Below the pieces are notes generated by a model that worked only from the letters and a program-made list of their open reading frames with translations, ran no database searches and was not told the DNA's origin. This document shows, in pieces, positions 50,350-59,480 of a stretch of 64,000 nt of DNA. The stretch lies in the NCBI GenBank assembly GCA_945876935.1, contig CAMCQA010000001.1, positions 62,001 through 126,000 on the forward strand. Direction: 5' to 3'. A program made the position numbers and the translations under genes. The stretch is from an uncultured Clostridia bacterium (GTDB lineage: Bacteria > Bacillota > Clostridia > Peptostreptococcales > Anaerovoracaceae). Position 1 is the stretch's first letter; every line of letters begins with the position of its first letter.

Positions 50350-52095
50350 ATGAAAAAAGTTTTTAAGGAACTTAAAGATTTTAAAAAGCATATATTCATA
50401 TTGCTAGCACTCATTATGATAAATGTTTTATCAAACCTGTTTGTTCCAACTTTACTTGCAGATGTTATAAACGATGCCATTCCAAAAGGTAGTAAGATGG
50501 AAGTTTTCATAATAGGCTTGGAAATGTTGGTGATCGGATTTGTTGGACTTGTTGCTGCTATAGCTGCAGGTTATTTTTCATCTACAATTTCCGTTGGAGT
50601 CGCTAGAAATATTAGAAAGAAAGTATTTTACAAAGTTCAGGAATTTTCAGAAAAAGAATTTGATGAGATTTCAGTATCTTCTCTTATTACAAGAACAAAT
50701 AATGATGTTATACAAGTTCAGACATTTTTGAACTTCCTTTTCAGAATTTCTTTGATGGCTCCTATAATGGCAATAGGAGGAGTTTTTATGGCTCTACAGA
50801 AGAGTGTTGAACTTTCTTTAGTTGTCCTTGCTTCTGCACCAATAATGATAGTATTCATACTTTATATAGGGAGAAAGACGATTCCTATTTCTACTGAAAT
50901 GCAAGAACGATTGGATGATATGAATATGGTCGTTAGAGAAAAGCTTACAGGTATAAGAGTAGCTAGAACTTTTGGAACAGAAGAATATGAAGAAAAAAGA
51001 TTCAGACTTGTAAATGAGGCCTTTAGGGAGAGAGCCGAAGCGCTTTACAATCTTATGATTGTTTTATTCCCTGGACTTCATGTTATTTTGTATGGAACAA
51101 CTGTTGCGATTATGATATTTGGAGGATATAGCATCGTAGGAGGTTCAGGTCTATTAGTTGGTGATGTAATAGCAGTAATACAGTATGTTGGACTAATTAT
51201 GATGTCTGTAGTTTTGCTTTCTGTTATGTTTTTGATCTATCCGAGAGCATCTGTTTCCATGGGAAGAATAAATCAGGTTCTCGATATGAATATATCTATA
51301 GAAAATAATCCGAGACCTCTTAGAAAGTGCTCGAGCTTGGATGACGATGCCGAGCTTAGATTTGAAAATGTTAGCTTCTCCTTTGAAGGTGCAACGAAGA
51401 AGGCTTTGGACGATATTTCATTTTCATTAAAAACAGGAGAGGTAACAGCGATTATAGGCTCTACTGGCTCTGGAAAGTCAACTATAGCAAATCTTATTCC
51501 TAGATTTTTTGATGTGACAGAAGGAAGAATAACTTTAGAAGGTGTTGATATAAGAGATTGGGATTTACATAGCCTAAGATCTCTAATAGGAATAGTTCCG
51601 CAGAAAGCAGTTCTGTTTAAAGGTACTATTTTGAGTAATGTATCATGGGGAAGTGAAAATATTTCCATAGAAGATGTTAATAAAGCTATAGAGATAGCTC
51701 AAGCTAAAGATTTTGTTGGTGCAAGTGAAGAAAAATTAGAGAAAGAAGTTTCTCAAGGAGGAGCAAATTTATCTGGTGGACAGAGACAAAGGCTATCGAT
51801 TGCCCGCGCAGTTGCGAGAAAACCTAAGATATATATTTTTGATGATAGTTTTTCAGCCCTTGACTTTAAAACAGATAGTAAACTTAGAAAAGCTTTGTAT
51901 GAAAATACTAAGGATGCTGCAGTGCTTATGATAGCCCAAAGAGTATCCACTATAAAGAATGCAGATAATATAATAGTAATCGAAGGTGGTAAAGTTGTTG
52001 GACAAGGAACACATGAATACCTTCTTGAAAATTGTCATGTATATGAAGAAATTGTTCAATCTCAGTATAGAGAGGAGGAGTTAGCTAATGAATAA
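50350..52095 (+). CDS. ABC transporter permease/ATPase (heterodimeric exporter half 1)
   Basis: TM domain plus GSTGSGKST, LSGGQRQRLSIARA. Confidence 0.92.
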   Translation: MKKVFKELKDFKKHIFILLALIMINVLSNLFVPTLLADVINDAIPKGSKMEVFIIGLEMLVIGFVGLVAAIAAGYFSSTISVGVARNIRKKVFYKVQEFSEKEFDEISVSSLITRTNNDVIQVQTFLNFLFRISLMAPIMAIGGVFMALQKSVELSLVVLASAPIMIVFILYIGRKTIPISTEMQERLDDMNMVVREKLTGIRVARTFGTEEYEEKRFRLVNEAFRERAEALYNLMIVLFPGLHVILYGTTVAIMIFGGYSIVGGSGLLVGDVIAVIQYVGLIMMSVVLLSVMFLIYPRASVSMGRINQVLDMNISIENNPRPLRKCSSLDDDAELRFENVSFSFEGATKKALDDISFSLKTGEVTAIIGSTGSGKSTIANLIPRFFDVTEGRITLEGVDIRDWDLHSLRSLIGIVPQKAVLFKGTILSNVSWGSENISIEDVNKAIEIAQAKDFVGASEEKLEKEVSQGGANLSGGQRQRLSIARAVARKPKIYIFDDSFSALDFKTDSKLRKALYENTKDAAVLMIAQRVSTIKNADNIIVIEGGKVVGQGTHEYLLENCHVYEEIVQSQYREEELANE

Positions 52096-53968
52096 AAATA
52101 GTAATGCTAAGTCCCATGGACAGATAAATGCTATGAGAGGTGGACGACATTCTTTTGGAGGAGGAAATATCTCTTTTACAGAGAATGGTAAGGATAGACC
52201 AAGTTTCAAAGCTGTATACAAAAGACTATACAATTTCATGAAACCGTATAGATTATTTTTAATAGGAAGCTTAATACTCATCATAATATCTAGCTTTCTA
52301 GTAAGCTTAGGCCCTCTTCTTTTAGGTAAGGCGACAGATAAGATGTACTTTATAATTAAAGCAGGAAGTCCTAATTATGAATCATTTAGTGAGTTCTTAA
52401 AGATAGTCTATATAATGGCGGCAGTTTACTTTGCGGGTTTTGTTATAAAATATTTAAGCTCTAAACTTCTCTTAAAAGTTTCTCAAAGTACTCTTTTTGA
52501 TCTTAGAAACACAGTCGATGAGAAATTTAAGAAGCTTCCGCTAAAATACATAGATAGCAATGAATATGGCGATATATTAAGCAGAATAACAAATGATGTT
52601 GATACAATATCAAATAGCTTGCAGCAGAGCCTAGAGCAGGTTGTAGGTGCCATGACAACAGTTATTTTCATACTAGTGTTGATGATAATGATTAGTCCTC
52701 TGTTGACTGTTGTAAGCTTAATAACTATTCCTCTCACAATGTTTGTGACTATGAAGGTGATGAGATTATCGCAAAAATACTTTGATAGACAGCAAAAAGC
52801 TATAGGTGCGTTAAATGGATATGTGGAAGAGATGTATACAGGTCATACGATAGTATCTGCTTTTGGAATGGAAGAAGAAGTTAAATCGGTATTTGACGAT
52901 AAAAATGAGGAGCTATACTCTACAGGTAAGAAGGCTCAATTTTTATCTAGCACCATGATGCCGCTTGCTCAAGGTATGAATGATATTGGTTTTGTGGCAG
53001 TAGTATTTGTAGGTGCAATGATGGTAATAGGTGGCAGTGCCTCCATAGGTACGATTCAGGCTTTCATACAGTATTTAAAGCAGTTTTCACAGCCTATTAT
53101 GCAGACAGCACAAATTATGGGTATTATGCAGTCTACTCTTTCAGCATCAAATAGAGTATTTGAGTTTTTAGATGAAGAAGAGGAAGTTTCAGATGAAAAC
53201 GGTATAGATGATTTAAAACTAGATACATTGGATGTAGAATTTGATAGTGTTAAATTCGCATATTCTGATGAAAATACCCTTATGAAAAATGTTAATTTCA
53301 AAGTTGATCAAGGACAGATGATAGCTATCGTAGGCCCTACTGGTGCAGGAAAGACTACCCTTGTTAATTTGCTTCTTAGATTTTATGATATATCTGAAGG
53401 AAGCATCAAAATAGGTGGTGTAGATATAAGAGATATAAGGCGAAAAGATCTTAGAAAGCTATTTGGCATGGTTTTACAAGATAGCTGGATTTTCACTGGT
53501 AGCATTATTGAAAATATAAGATATGGAAGACTTGATGCAACTGATGAAGATGTTGTAAGGGCAGCAAAGGCAGCTAGAGCAGATGAATTTATTGAAAGAT
53601 TGCCTGGAGGGTATAACTTTAAGCTCTATGAAGGGGGTACTAATATTGCACAGGGAGAAAGACAGCTTATTACAATAGCTAGAGCTATTCTCTCAAATTC
53701 TCCGATAATGATTTTAGATGAAGCAACAAGCTCTGTAGATACTAGAACAGAAGTGCTTATTCAAGAAGCTATGGGAAGACTTATGGAAAATAAAATGAGC
53801 TTTGTTATAGCCCATCGTTTATCTACGATTAAGGGAGCAGATAAAATTATGTATATGGAAAATGGCGATATTAAGGAAATAGGTTCACATGAGGAGCTTC
53901 TAGAGAAAAATGGTAAGTATGCTTCTCTTTACAGAAGCCAATTTGAAGGAGAAGAAAATGAAGTTTAA
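52088..53968 (+). CDS. ABC transporter permease/ATPase (heterodimeric exporter half 2)
   Basis: TM domain plus GPTGAGKTT; signature region IAQGERQLITIARAIL; LDEATSSVD; overlaps preceding gene. Confidence 0.92.
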   Translation: MNKNSNAKSHGQINAMRGGRHSFGGGNISFTENGKDRPSFKAVYKRLYNFMKPYRLFLIGSLILIIISSFLVSLGPLLLGKATDKMYFIIKAGSPNYESFSEFLKIVYIMAAVYFAGFVIKYLSSKLLLKVSQSTLFDLRNTVDEKFKKLPLKYIDSNEYGDILSRITNDVDTISNSLQQSLEQVVGAMTTVIFILVLMIMISPLLTVVSLITIPLTMFVTMKVMRLSQKYFDRQQKAIGALNGYVEEMYTGHTIVSAFGMEEEVKSVFDDKNEELYSTGKKAQFLSSTMMPLAQGMNDIGFVAVVFVGAMMVIGGSASIGTIQAFIQYLKQFSQPIMQTAQIMGIMQSTLSASNRVFEFLDEEEEVSDENGIDDLKLDTLDVEFDSVKFAYSDENTLMKNVNFKVDQGQMIAIVGPTGAGKTTLVNLLLRFYDISEGSIKIGGVDIRDIRRKDLRKLFGMVLQDSWIFTGSIIENIRYGRLDATDEDVVRAAKAARADEFIERLPGGYNFKLYEGGTNIAQGERQLITIARAILSNSPIMILDEATSSVDTRTEVLIQEAMGRLMENKMSFVIAHRLSTIKGADKIMYMENGDIKEIGSHEELLEKNGKYASLYRSQFEGEENEV

Positions 53969-54326
53969 AATGATACATAATAATATAAATGTACTCGATT
54001 TAGAGAAGAGCATGAAGTTTTATGAAAATGCTTTGGGACTGAAGGAGCAAAGAAGAAAAGTTGCATCAGATGACAGCTTTATCCTTGTTTATATGGGAAA
54101 TGAAGAAGCACCACATCAGCTTGAGTTAACATGGCTTGCTGACAGAAAAGAACCATATAATTTGGGAGAAAATGAGTTTCATTTGGCTTTTCAAGTAGAT
54201 GACTTTGATAAGGCTTATGAATACCATAAGGAGATGGGTGTAATCTGCTATGAGAATCCTACTATGGGAATCTATTTTATTTCAGATCCTGATGGATATT
54301 GGCTTGAAGTCTTGCCAGTTAGATAA
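53958..54326 (+). CDS. VOC-family lactoylglutathione lyase-like protein
   Basis: MIHNNINVLDLEKSMKFYENALGLKE...YFISDPDGYWLEVLPVR; start at ATG 53958. Confidence 0.9.
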   Translation: MKFKMIHNNINVLDLEKSMKFYENALGLKEQRRKVASDDSFILVYMGNEEAPHQLELTWLADRKEPYNLGENEFHLAFQVDDFDKAYEYHKEMGVICYENPTMGIYFISDPDGYWLEVLPVR

Positions 54327-54384
54327 ACTGATCATATTTCATTAGGATTAAATGGACTTTGCTCTATAAAATGAATTTTTGGTG

Positions 54385-54413
54385 TTGACAATGAGCTGTA
54401 AAGGTGGTAAACT
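54385..54413 (+). promoter_or_regulatory. Predicted promoter of tRNA-Lys
   Basis: TTGACA (54385-54390), 17 nt, TAAACT (54408-54413). Confidence 0.6.
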
Positions 54414-54431
54414 CTTATAGTAATTTGATGA

Positions 54432-54507
54432 GCACCATTAGCTCAGCTGGCAGAGCACCTGACTCTTAATCAGGGTGTCCACAGTTCGATCCTGTGATGG
54501 TGTACCA
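54432..54507 (+). tRNA. tRNA-Lys (CTT anticodon)
   Basis: Cloverleaf GCACCAT...CCTGA-CTCTTAA-TCAGG...GTTCGAT...ATGGTGTACCA with encoded CCA. Confidence 0.95.
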
Positions 54508-54512
54508 AATAT

Positions 54513-54548
54513 AAAACCGTTGAAATTCTAAGGGTTTCAACGGTTTTT
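54513..54548 (+). terminator. Terminator after tRNA-Lys
   Basis: AAAACCGTTGAAA...TTTCAACGGTTTTT. Confidence 0.85.
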
Positions 54549-54595
54549 CTTTTGCTTGATTTTTAGTTTTTTCATATTTTAACTGTAAAATACAA

Positions 54596-54644
54596 GCCTA
54601 TTTCTGCCTATTTTTGCCTAAAAAGTGTTGCACAAAGTGTTGCA
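54596..54644. repeat. Short periodic repeats downstream of tRNA-Lys
   Basis: GCCTA at 54596, 54606, 54616 (10-bp period) followed by AAGTGTTGCA at 54623-54632 and 54635-54644. Confidence 0.7.
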
Positions 54645-54784
54645 GTAAAATAAAAAAAGGGAGAATTTTATCCCTCCATAGTTCTTATGAAAATTATTTA
54701 ATGGATTTATTGTGTTTTGGGCTGATTCATTGAATAAAAGATTATTGAAAAATATGATATAAAAAATATACTAGTTTATAAAAT

Positions 54785-55137
54785 ATGAGTGAAACTAAAA
54801 TGCAAGGCATGAATAATAATATATTATTTGAAAATTACTTTAGAAGCATTATAATATATATAATACTAATAAAGATATAGAAGAAATAATAGATATGACA
54901 TTTAACTGTATGGTTACAAAAGAAGAAGATGAACTCCTATCTAAATCAGGTCTTCGTTCAGATATGGGCTATAGTGACGATATTAAATTTATGGATATCA
55001 ATGATCCTTGGAGAAGATATAGGTTAGCAGGTTTATATAATGAAATACTAGTAATAGATTGGGGTCCACCAACATACTCAAAAAAAGTTTTTTATCCAAA
55101 ACCTAAATTGATTGGGCCATTAAATGACAATGAGTAG
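54785..55137 (+). pseudogene. Frameshifted hypothetical ORF (accessory remnant)
   Basis: Frame A MSETKMQGMNNNILFENYFR... and frame B KHYNIYNTNKDIEEIIDMTFNCMVTKEED... overlap and appear to join with one indel near 54840-54850; no clear RBS. Confidence 0.4.
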
Positions 55138-55201
55138 TAAGCAAAACAAGATTAATAAAGAGACTGTTATGAATAAGTAAATATAAATAAAAAGGAGTTT
55201 T

Positions 55202-55630
55202 ATGTTTGAATATACTAGAGCGTTTATAATAATGCTTAGAGCCCATTATGGACAGAAAGATAAGGGTGGCAATTTCTATTTCCTACACCCTTTAAGAGTT
55301 TCTATGGATGTTAAAAGTAAATCATCCAAAATTGTGGCTTTATTGCATGATACTTTGGAAGACTCTAATAAATACACTATTGATGATTTTACTTTTCTTG
55401 ATGATGAGCAGAGCGCTGCCTTATTGCTTTTAAGCCATAAAGAATCAGATGATTATTTTGAGTATATAGATAAAATAAAGTCAAATAAAATTGCTAGAGA
55501 AGTAAAGATGAGCGATTTGAAAGATAATATGAACTTAAAAAGGATTGCTAACCCGACAGCGAAGGATTTTAGGAGAATAGAGAAATATAAAATGGCTATG
55601 AAAAAGTTAAAATCTGATTATAGGCACTAG
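55202..55630 (+). CDS. Stand-alone HD-domain protein resembling the (p)ppGpp hydrolase domain of RelA/SpoT
   Basis: AHYGQKDKGGNFYFLHPLRVSMDV, ALLHDTLEDS, YIDKIKSNKIAREVKMSDLKDNMNLKRI; RBS AAGGAG. Confidence 0.75.
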   Translation: MFEYTRAFIIMLRAHYGQKDKGGNFYFLHPLRVSMDVKSKSSKIVALLHDTLEDSNKYTIDDFTFLDDEQSAALLLLSHKESDDYFEYIDKIKSNKIAREVKMSDLKDNMNLKRIANPTAKDFRRIEKYKMAMKKLKSDYRH

Positions 55631-55704
55631 ATAATAATTTAATCATTGAAAAGCCATAAATTTCTTGACTTTTAGCAAATAAGAATATAAAATAAATAGA
55701 TGTG

Positions 55705-55816
55705 AGTTCAGGATGGGATCCGTCCGTGACTTGCAACTAAGATATTTAGCAGGTATCGAAAAAAATTCTTAGAATTTCAGTAGATACGTCCGAAAAAGAT
55801 GGTAATCATCCTAGTA
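55705..55816 (+). promoter_or_regulatory. Structured rplM leader (L13-leader candidate)
   Basis: Closing AGGATG (55710-55715)/CATCCT (55807-55812), internal GTATC...AAATTC-TTA-GAATTT...GATAC hairpin, immediately upstream of rplM. Confidence 0.55.
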
Positions 55817-55835
55817 GGAAGAAAGGAAAGAGACA

Positions 55836-56264
55836 ATGAAATCATTTATTGCAAAACCTCATGAAGTTGAGCGCAAATGGTATGTTATCGATGCTGAGGG
55901 TAAGACTCTTGGTAGAATGGCATCAGAAGTTGCAGCTATCTTAAGAGGAAAGAAAAAGCCAACTTACACTCCACACGTTGACTGCGGTGACTATGTAATC
56001 GTTATCAATGCAGACAAGGTTGTTGTAACAGGCAAGAAGAGAAAGGAAAAAATCTACAAGAGACACACAGGTTATCCAGGTGGTCTAAGAGAGATGACTT
56101 TCGAACAGCTTTTAGAAAAGCACCCAACAGAAGTTGTAAGACATGCTGTAAAGGGAATGATGCCAAACGGAAAGCTTGGTAGACAGATGTTTAAGAAGCT
56201 AAAAGTATATGCTTGCGCTGAGCACGGTCACGAAGCTCAGAAGCCAAAAGTGTGGAATTTTTAA
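55836..56264 (+). CDS. rplM: 50S ribosomal protein L13
   Basis: [48 protein letters not shown]. Confidence 0.98.
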   Translation: MKSFIAKPHEVERKWYVIDAEGKTLGRMASEVAAILRGKKKPTYTPHVDCGDYVIVINADKVVVTGKKRKEKIYKRHTGYPGGLREMTFEQLLEKHPTEVVRHAVKGMMPNGKLGRQMFKKLKVYACAEHGHEAQKPKVWNF

Positions 56265-56280
56265 TTGGGAGGTATAACAA

Positions 56281-56676
56281 ATGGCAAAAGTTCAATACAG
56301 AGGAACAGGAAGAAGAAAATCTTCAGTTGCAAGAGTTAGACTAATCCCTGGCACTGGCAACATAATAGTAAACAAGAAGCCTTTAGACGACTACATCGCT
56401 CTTGAAATCGTTAAGAGAGAAGTTAAGAGACCTTTTGAGGTTGCTGGTTGTGAAGGTAAGTTCGATGTTATCGCTACTGTAAATGGTGGTGGTTACACAG
56501 GACAGGCGGGAGCTCTAAGACACGGTATTTCTAGAGCTTTATGCGAAGCTGATAGAGAAGCTTACAGAGCACCTCTAAAGGCTGCAGGATTTTTAACAAG
56601 AGATTCAAGAATGAAGGAAAGAAAGAAGTACGGTTTAAAGAAGGCGAGAAAAGCTTCTCAGTTCTCAAAGAGATAG
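56281..56676 (+). CDS. rpsI: 30S ribosomal protein S9
   Basis: [16 protein letters not shown]...[25 protein letters not shown]. Confidence 0.98.
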   Translation: MAKVQYRGTGRRKSSVARVRLIPGTGNIIVNKKPLDDYIALEIVKREVKRPFEVAGCEGKFDVIATVNGGGYTGQAGALRHGISRALCEADREAYRAPLKAAGFLTRDSRMKERKKYGLKKARKASQFSKR

Positions 56677-56725
56677 TACTTTTTACAATCTTGAAAATCT
56701 TAATAAAGTTAAGAATGATGATTAT

Positions 56726-56750
56726 AAGACCTCTTTTAGAGGTCTTTTTT
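56726..56750 (+). terminator. Intrinsic terminator
   Basis: AAGACCTC-ttttaGAGGTCTTTTTT. Confidence 0.85.
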
Positions 56751-56858
56751 CATTTTTTGAATATTACATCATGAGTTTCTTGTAAAAAAGTGAAAAAATT
56801 TCACAATATGGTAAGTATATAAAAAAAGTGGTATATGTATGCAAGAAAGGAGGCTATT

Positions 56859-57566
56859 ATGGGAGGAGATAATATTTTTATGATAACGGCTTTCTCTGCA
56901 GGTTTAATATCTTTCTTTTCTCCGTGTATATTACCGGTTATACCTATATATACAGCTATTCTTACAGAGGATACGGGAGATAAGAAAATCAGCATTGGAA
57001 AGTTTCATATATATTTAAGACCAGTTGTCAGAACATTGCTCTTTGTATTTGGATTATCGGTAGTATTTTTGGCTTTAGGTTTCAGCGCAGGAGCAGTGGG
57101 ATCTTTGTTTAATAGCAAGTATGTTCCTATTGTTATGGGAATTTTAGTAGTTGTTTTAGGTCTTCATCAGATGGAGATTATTAACTTTAAGAAGTTGCAG
57201 AAACAAAAACAATTTGAACTATCAAATCGAGGTGGCAAAGGATATTTGGGAGCCTTTATACTAGGCTTAGGCTTCAGCTTAGGGTGGACACCGTGTATCG
57301 GTCCAGTTCTAAGTGCTATCGTCGCTATATCTGCTACAGAAAGTGGCGCTTACGGAGTTATACTAACAGGGTTATACTCCCTTGGTCTAGCATTGCCATT
57401 TATAATTATTTCCATACTATCATCTGCTGTAATTAAGCATTTTGTTAAGCTTAGAAAATACATGTCAGCTATGAAAAAGATAGGTGGAGCTTTGGTAGTT
57501 ATTATGGGGATACTTCTTATAACAGGACAGCTTAGTGCAATATCTGGATTCTTTTTAAGAATGTAA
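56859..57566 (+). CDS. ccdA: CcdA-type cytochrome c biogenesis / thiol-disulfide transmembrane protein
   Basis: FSAGLISFFSPCILPVIPIY, GFSLGWTPCIGPVLSAI; RBS AAAGGAGG before ATG 56859. Confidence 0.93.
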   Translation: MGGDNIFMITAFSAGLISFFSPCILPVIPIYTAILTEDTGDKKISIGKFHIYLRPVVRTLLFVFGLSVVFLALGFSAGAVGSLFNSKYVPIVMGILVVVLGLHQMEIINFKKLQKQKQFELSNRGGKGYLGAFILGLGFSLGWTPCIGPVLSAIVAISATESGAYGVILTGLYSLGLALPFIIISILSSAVIKHFVKLRKYMSAMKKIGGALVVIMGILLITGQLSAISGFFLRM

Positions 57567-57585
57567 TATGAAGAAAGGAAATATT

Positions 57586-58134
57586 ATGAAGAAATTAAGT
57601 ATATTTTTAGTAGCCTTAATCTGTGTTTTTACTTTAGGTGCTTGTGGAAAGGCAGATGATAATAAGATGGAAAACAAGAATGAAAGCAAAATGGAACAGA
57701 GTTCAGATAAGGAGAGACCGGCTGTAGATTTTGAACTCAAAGATTTAGAAGGAAATATTCATAAATTAGAAGATTATAAAGGAAAGAAAGTTCTGATAGA
57801 GTTCTGGGCTTCTTGGTGCCATATTTGTGTAGATAATATGCCACATATAAGCGAGCTTGTAAAGGATGAGAATAAAGGCTTTGAAGTTATCACTGTCATT
57901 GCACCTGAAATTGGTGGAGAGCAGTCTTTAGATAATTTTAAAAAGTGGTTTAAAGAAAAGGGATACACAAATATTCCTGTGCTTGTTGATGAAGGTGGTC
58001 AGCTTCAGCGTGCTTACGGTGTTAGAGCCTTCCCAACAAATGTTATTTTAGATAGTAACCACAATGTGGATACAGTGATACCGGGTGCAATTCCTGATGA
58101 AAATCTAAGACAAATATTCTCAGAACTAAAATAA
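57586..58134 (+). CDS. TlpA/ResA-like thioredoxin lipoprotein
   Basis: Lipobox LGAC; FWASWCHICVDNMPHI active site; AFPTNVILD. Confidence 0.92.
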   Translation: MKKLSIFLVALICVFTLGACGKADDNKMENKNESKMEQSSDKERPAVDFELKDLEGNIHKLEDYKGKKVLIEFWASWCHICVDNMPHISELVKDENKGFEVITVIAPEIGGEQSLDNFKKWFKEKGYTNIPVLVDEGGQLQRAYGVRAFPTNVILDSNHNVDTVIPGAIPDENLRQIFSELK

Positions 58135-58182
58135 ATATATAAAAAGAAATAGTTTAAGCAGATAAATAAATGATAAGGTGAT

Positions 58183-58215
58183 AAAAGGGAGGTAAATTGA
58201 TTTATACCTCCCTTT
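58183..58215 (+). terminator. Intrinsic terminator
   Basis: AAAGGGAGGTA...TACCTCCCTTT. Confidence 0.7.
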
Positions 58216-58263
58216 GCTGTATACTCTAAATATATTGATTATTATCATAGAGAGGAAGATATT

Positions 58264-59466
58264 ATGCTTAAGAATAAAAATATTGTAGTTGGAATAACAG
58301 GTGGTATTGCAGCTTATAAGGCGTGTGATGTCATTAGCGGTCTAAGAAAGCTAGGAGCAAATATACATCCTATTATGACTACGTCAGCGAAGGAGTTTAT
58401 AACACCTATGACGGTGCAGACTATCAGCAATAACAAAGTTACTTATGATATGTTCAAAGAAGTAGATAGTTGGGAAGTTGAGCACATTGAGTTAGCTAAG
58501 AAAGCTGATCTTTTTTTAATTGTGCCGGCAACAGCTAACTTCATAGGTAAGATGGCAAATGGAATAGCTGATGATATGCTCAGCACAACAGTAATGGCTA
58601 CGAAAGCAGACGTTATGTTAGCTCCTGCTATGAATACTAATATGTTTGAAAATAAAGTTGTTCAGGGGAATATAAATAAGTTAAAGGATATGGGAAGCCT
58701 TGTAATTGAGCCGGATAGTGGACTTCTAGCCTGTGGAGATGTGGGTAAAGGAAAGCTAGCTAAACCGGAAGATATTATCGAAGAAGTAGTTACTTATTTT
58801 ACAAAGAAGCAATATGACCAAGACTTTAAAGGAAAGACGATAGCTGTTACAGCAGGACCGACTTGTGAATCTATAGACCCGGTAAGATATATTACAAATA
58901 GATCTTCAGGGAAGATGGGATATGCCATAGCAAAGGCTGCTGTTCTTAGAGGTGCGGAAGTTACTTTGGTATCAGGAAAGACAAGTCTTGATAAGCCGAA
59001 AGGTCTTGTCAATTTTGTAGATATTGAAAGTGCAGATGACCTTTATCTAGCGATGCTAGAGGAGATTAAAAAGAACGATATACTTATACAGAGTGCGGCA
59101 GTAGCAGATTATCGACCAAAAGAGTATTCCGATAAAAAGATAAAGAAGAAGGATGGAGATTTGTCTATTGAGCTTACTAGGAATAAGGATGTTGCTCTTG
59201 AATTGGGTAAAATGAAAGGAAATAAAATCCTTATAGGCTTTGCTGCAGAGACCAACGACATTACAGATAATGCTAAACGAAAAATAGAAAAGAAAAATTT
59301 AGACTTTATTGTAGCCAATGATCTTAAACAGGAAGGTGCTGGATTTAAGGGAGATACTAATATCGCTAAAATTATAGACAAAGAAGGTAATATAGAGCAG
59401 CTGGATCTTATGAGTAAAGATGAATTGGCACATAAGATTTTAGATAGGGTGGCAAAACTTCTTTAG
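58264..59466 (+). CDS. coaBC: Bifunctional phosphopantothenoylcysteine decarboxylase/phosphopantothenate--cysteine ligase
   Basis: GITGGIAAYKACDVIS, PAMNTNMF, TAGPTCESIDPVRYITNRSSGKMGYAIA, FAAET. Confidence 0.96.
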   Translation: MLKNKNIVVGITGGIAAYKACDVISGLRKLGANIHPIMTTSAKEFITPMTVQTISNNKVTYDMFKEVDSWEVEHIELAKKADLFLIVPATANFIGKMANGIADDMLSTTVMATKADVMLAPAMNTNMFENKVVQGNINKLKDMGSLVIEPDSGLLACGDVGKGKLAKPEDIIEEVVTYFTKKQYDQDFKGKTIAVTAGPTCESIDPVRYITNRSSGKMGYAIAKAAVLRGAEVTLVSGKTSLDKPKGLVNFVDIESADDLYLAMLEEIKKNDILIQSAAVADYRPKEYSDKKIKKKDGDLSIELTRNKDVALELGKMKGNKILIGFAAETNDITDNAKRKIEKKNLDFIVANDLKQEGAGFKGDTNIAKIIDKEGNIEQLDLMSKDELAHKILDRVAKLL

Positions 59467-59480
59467 GAGGCGCAAGTAAA

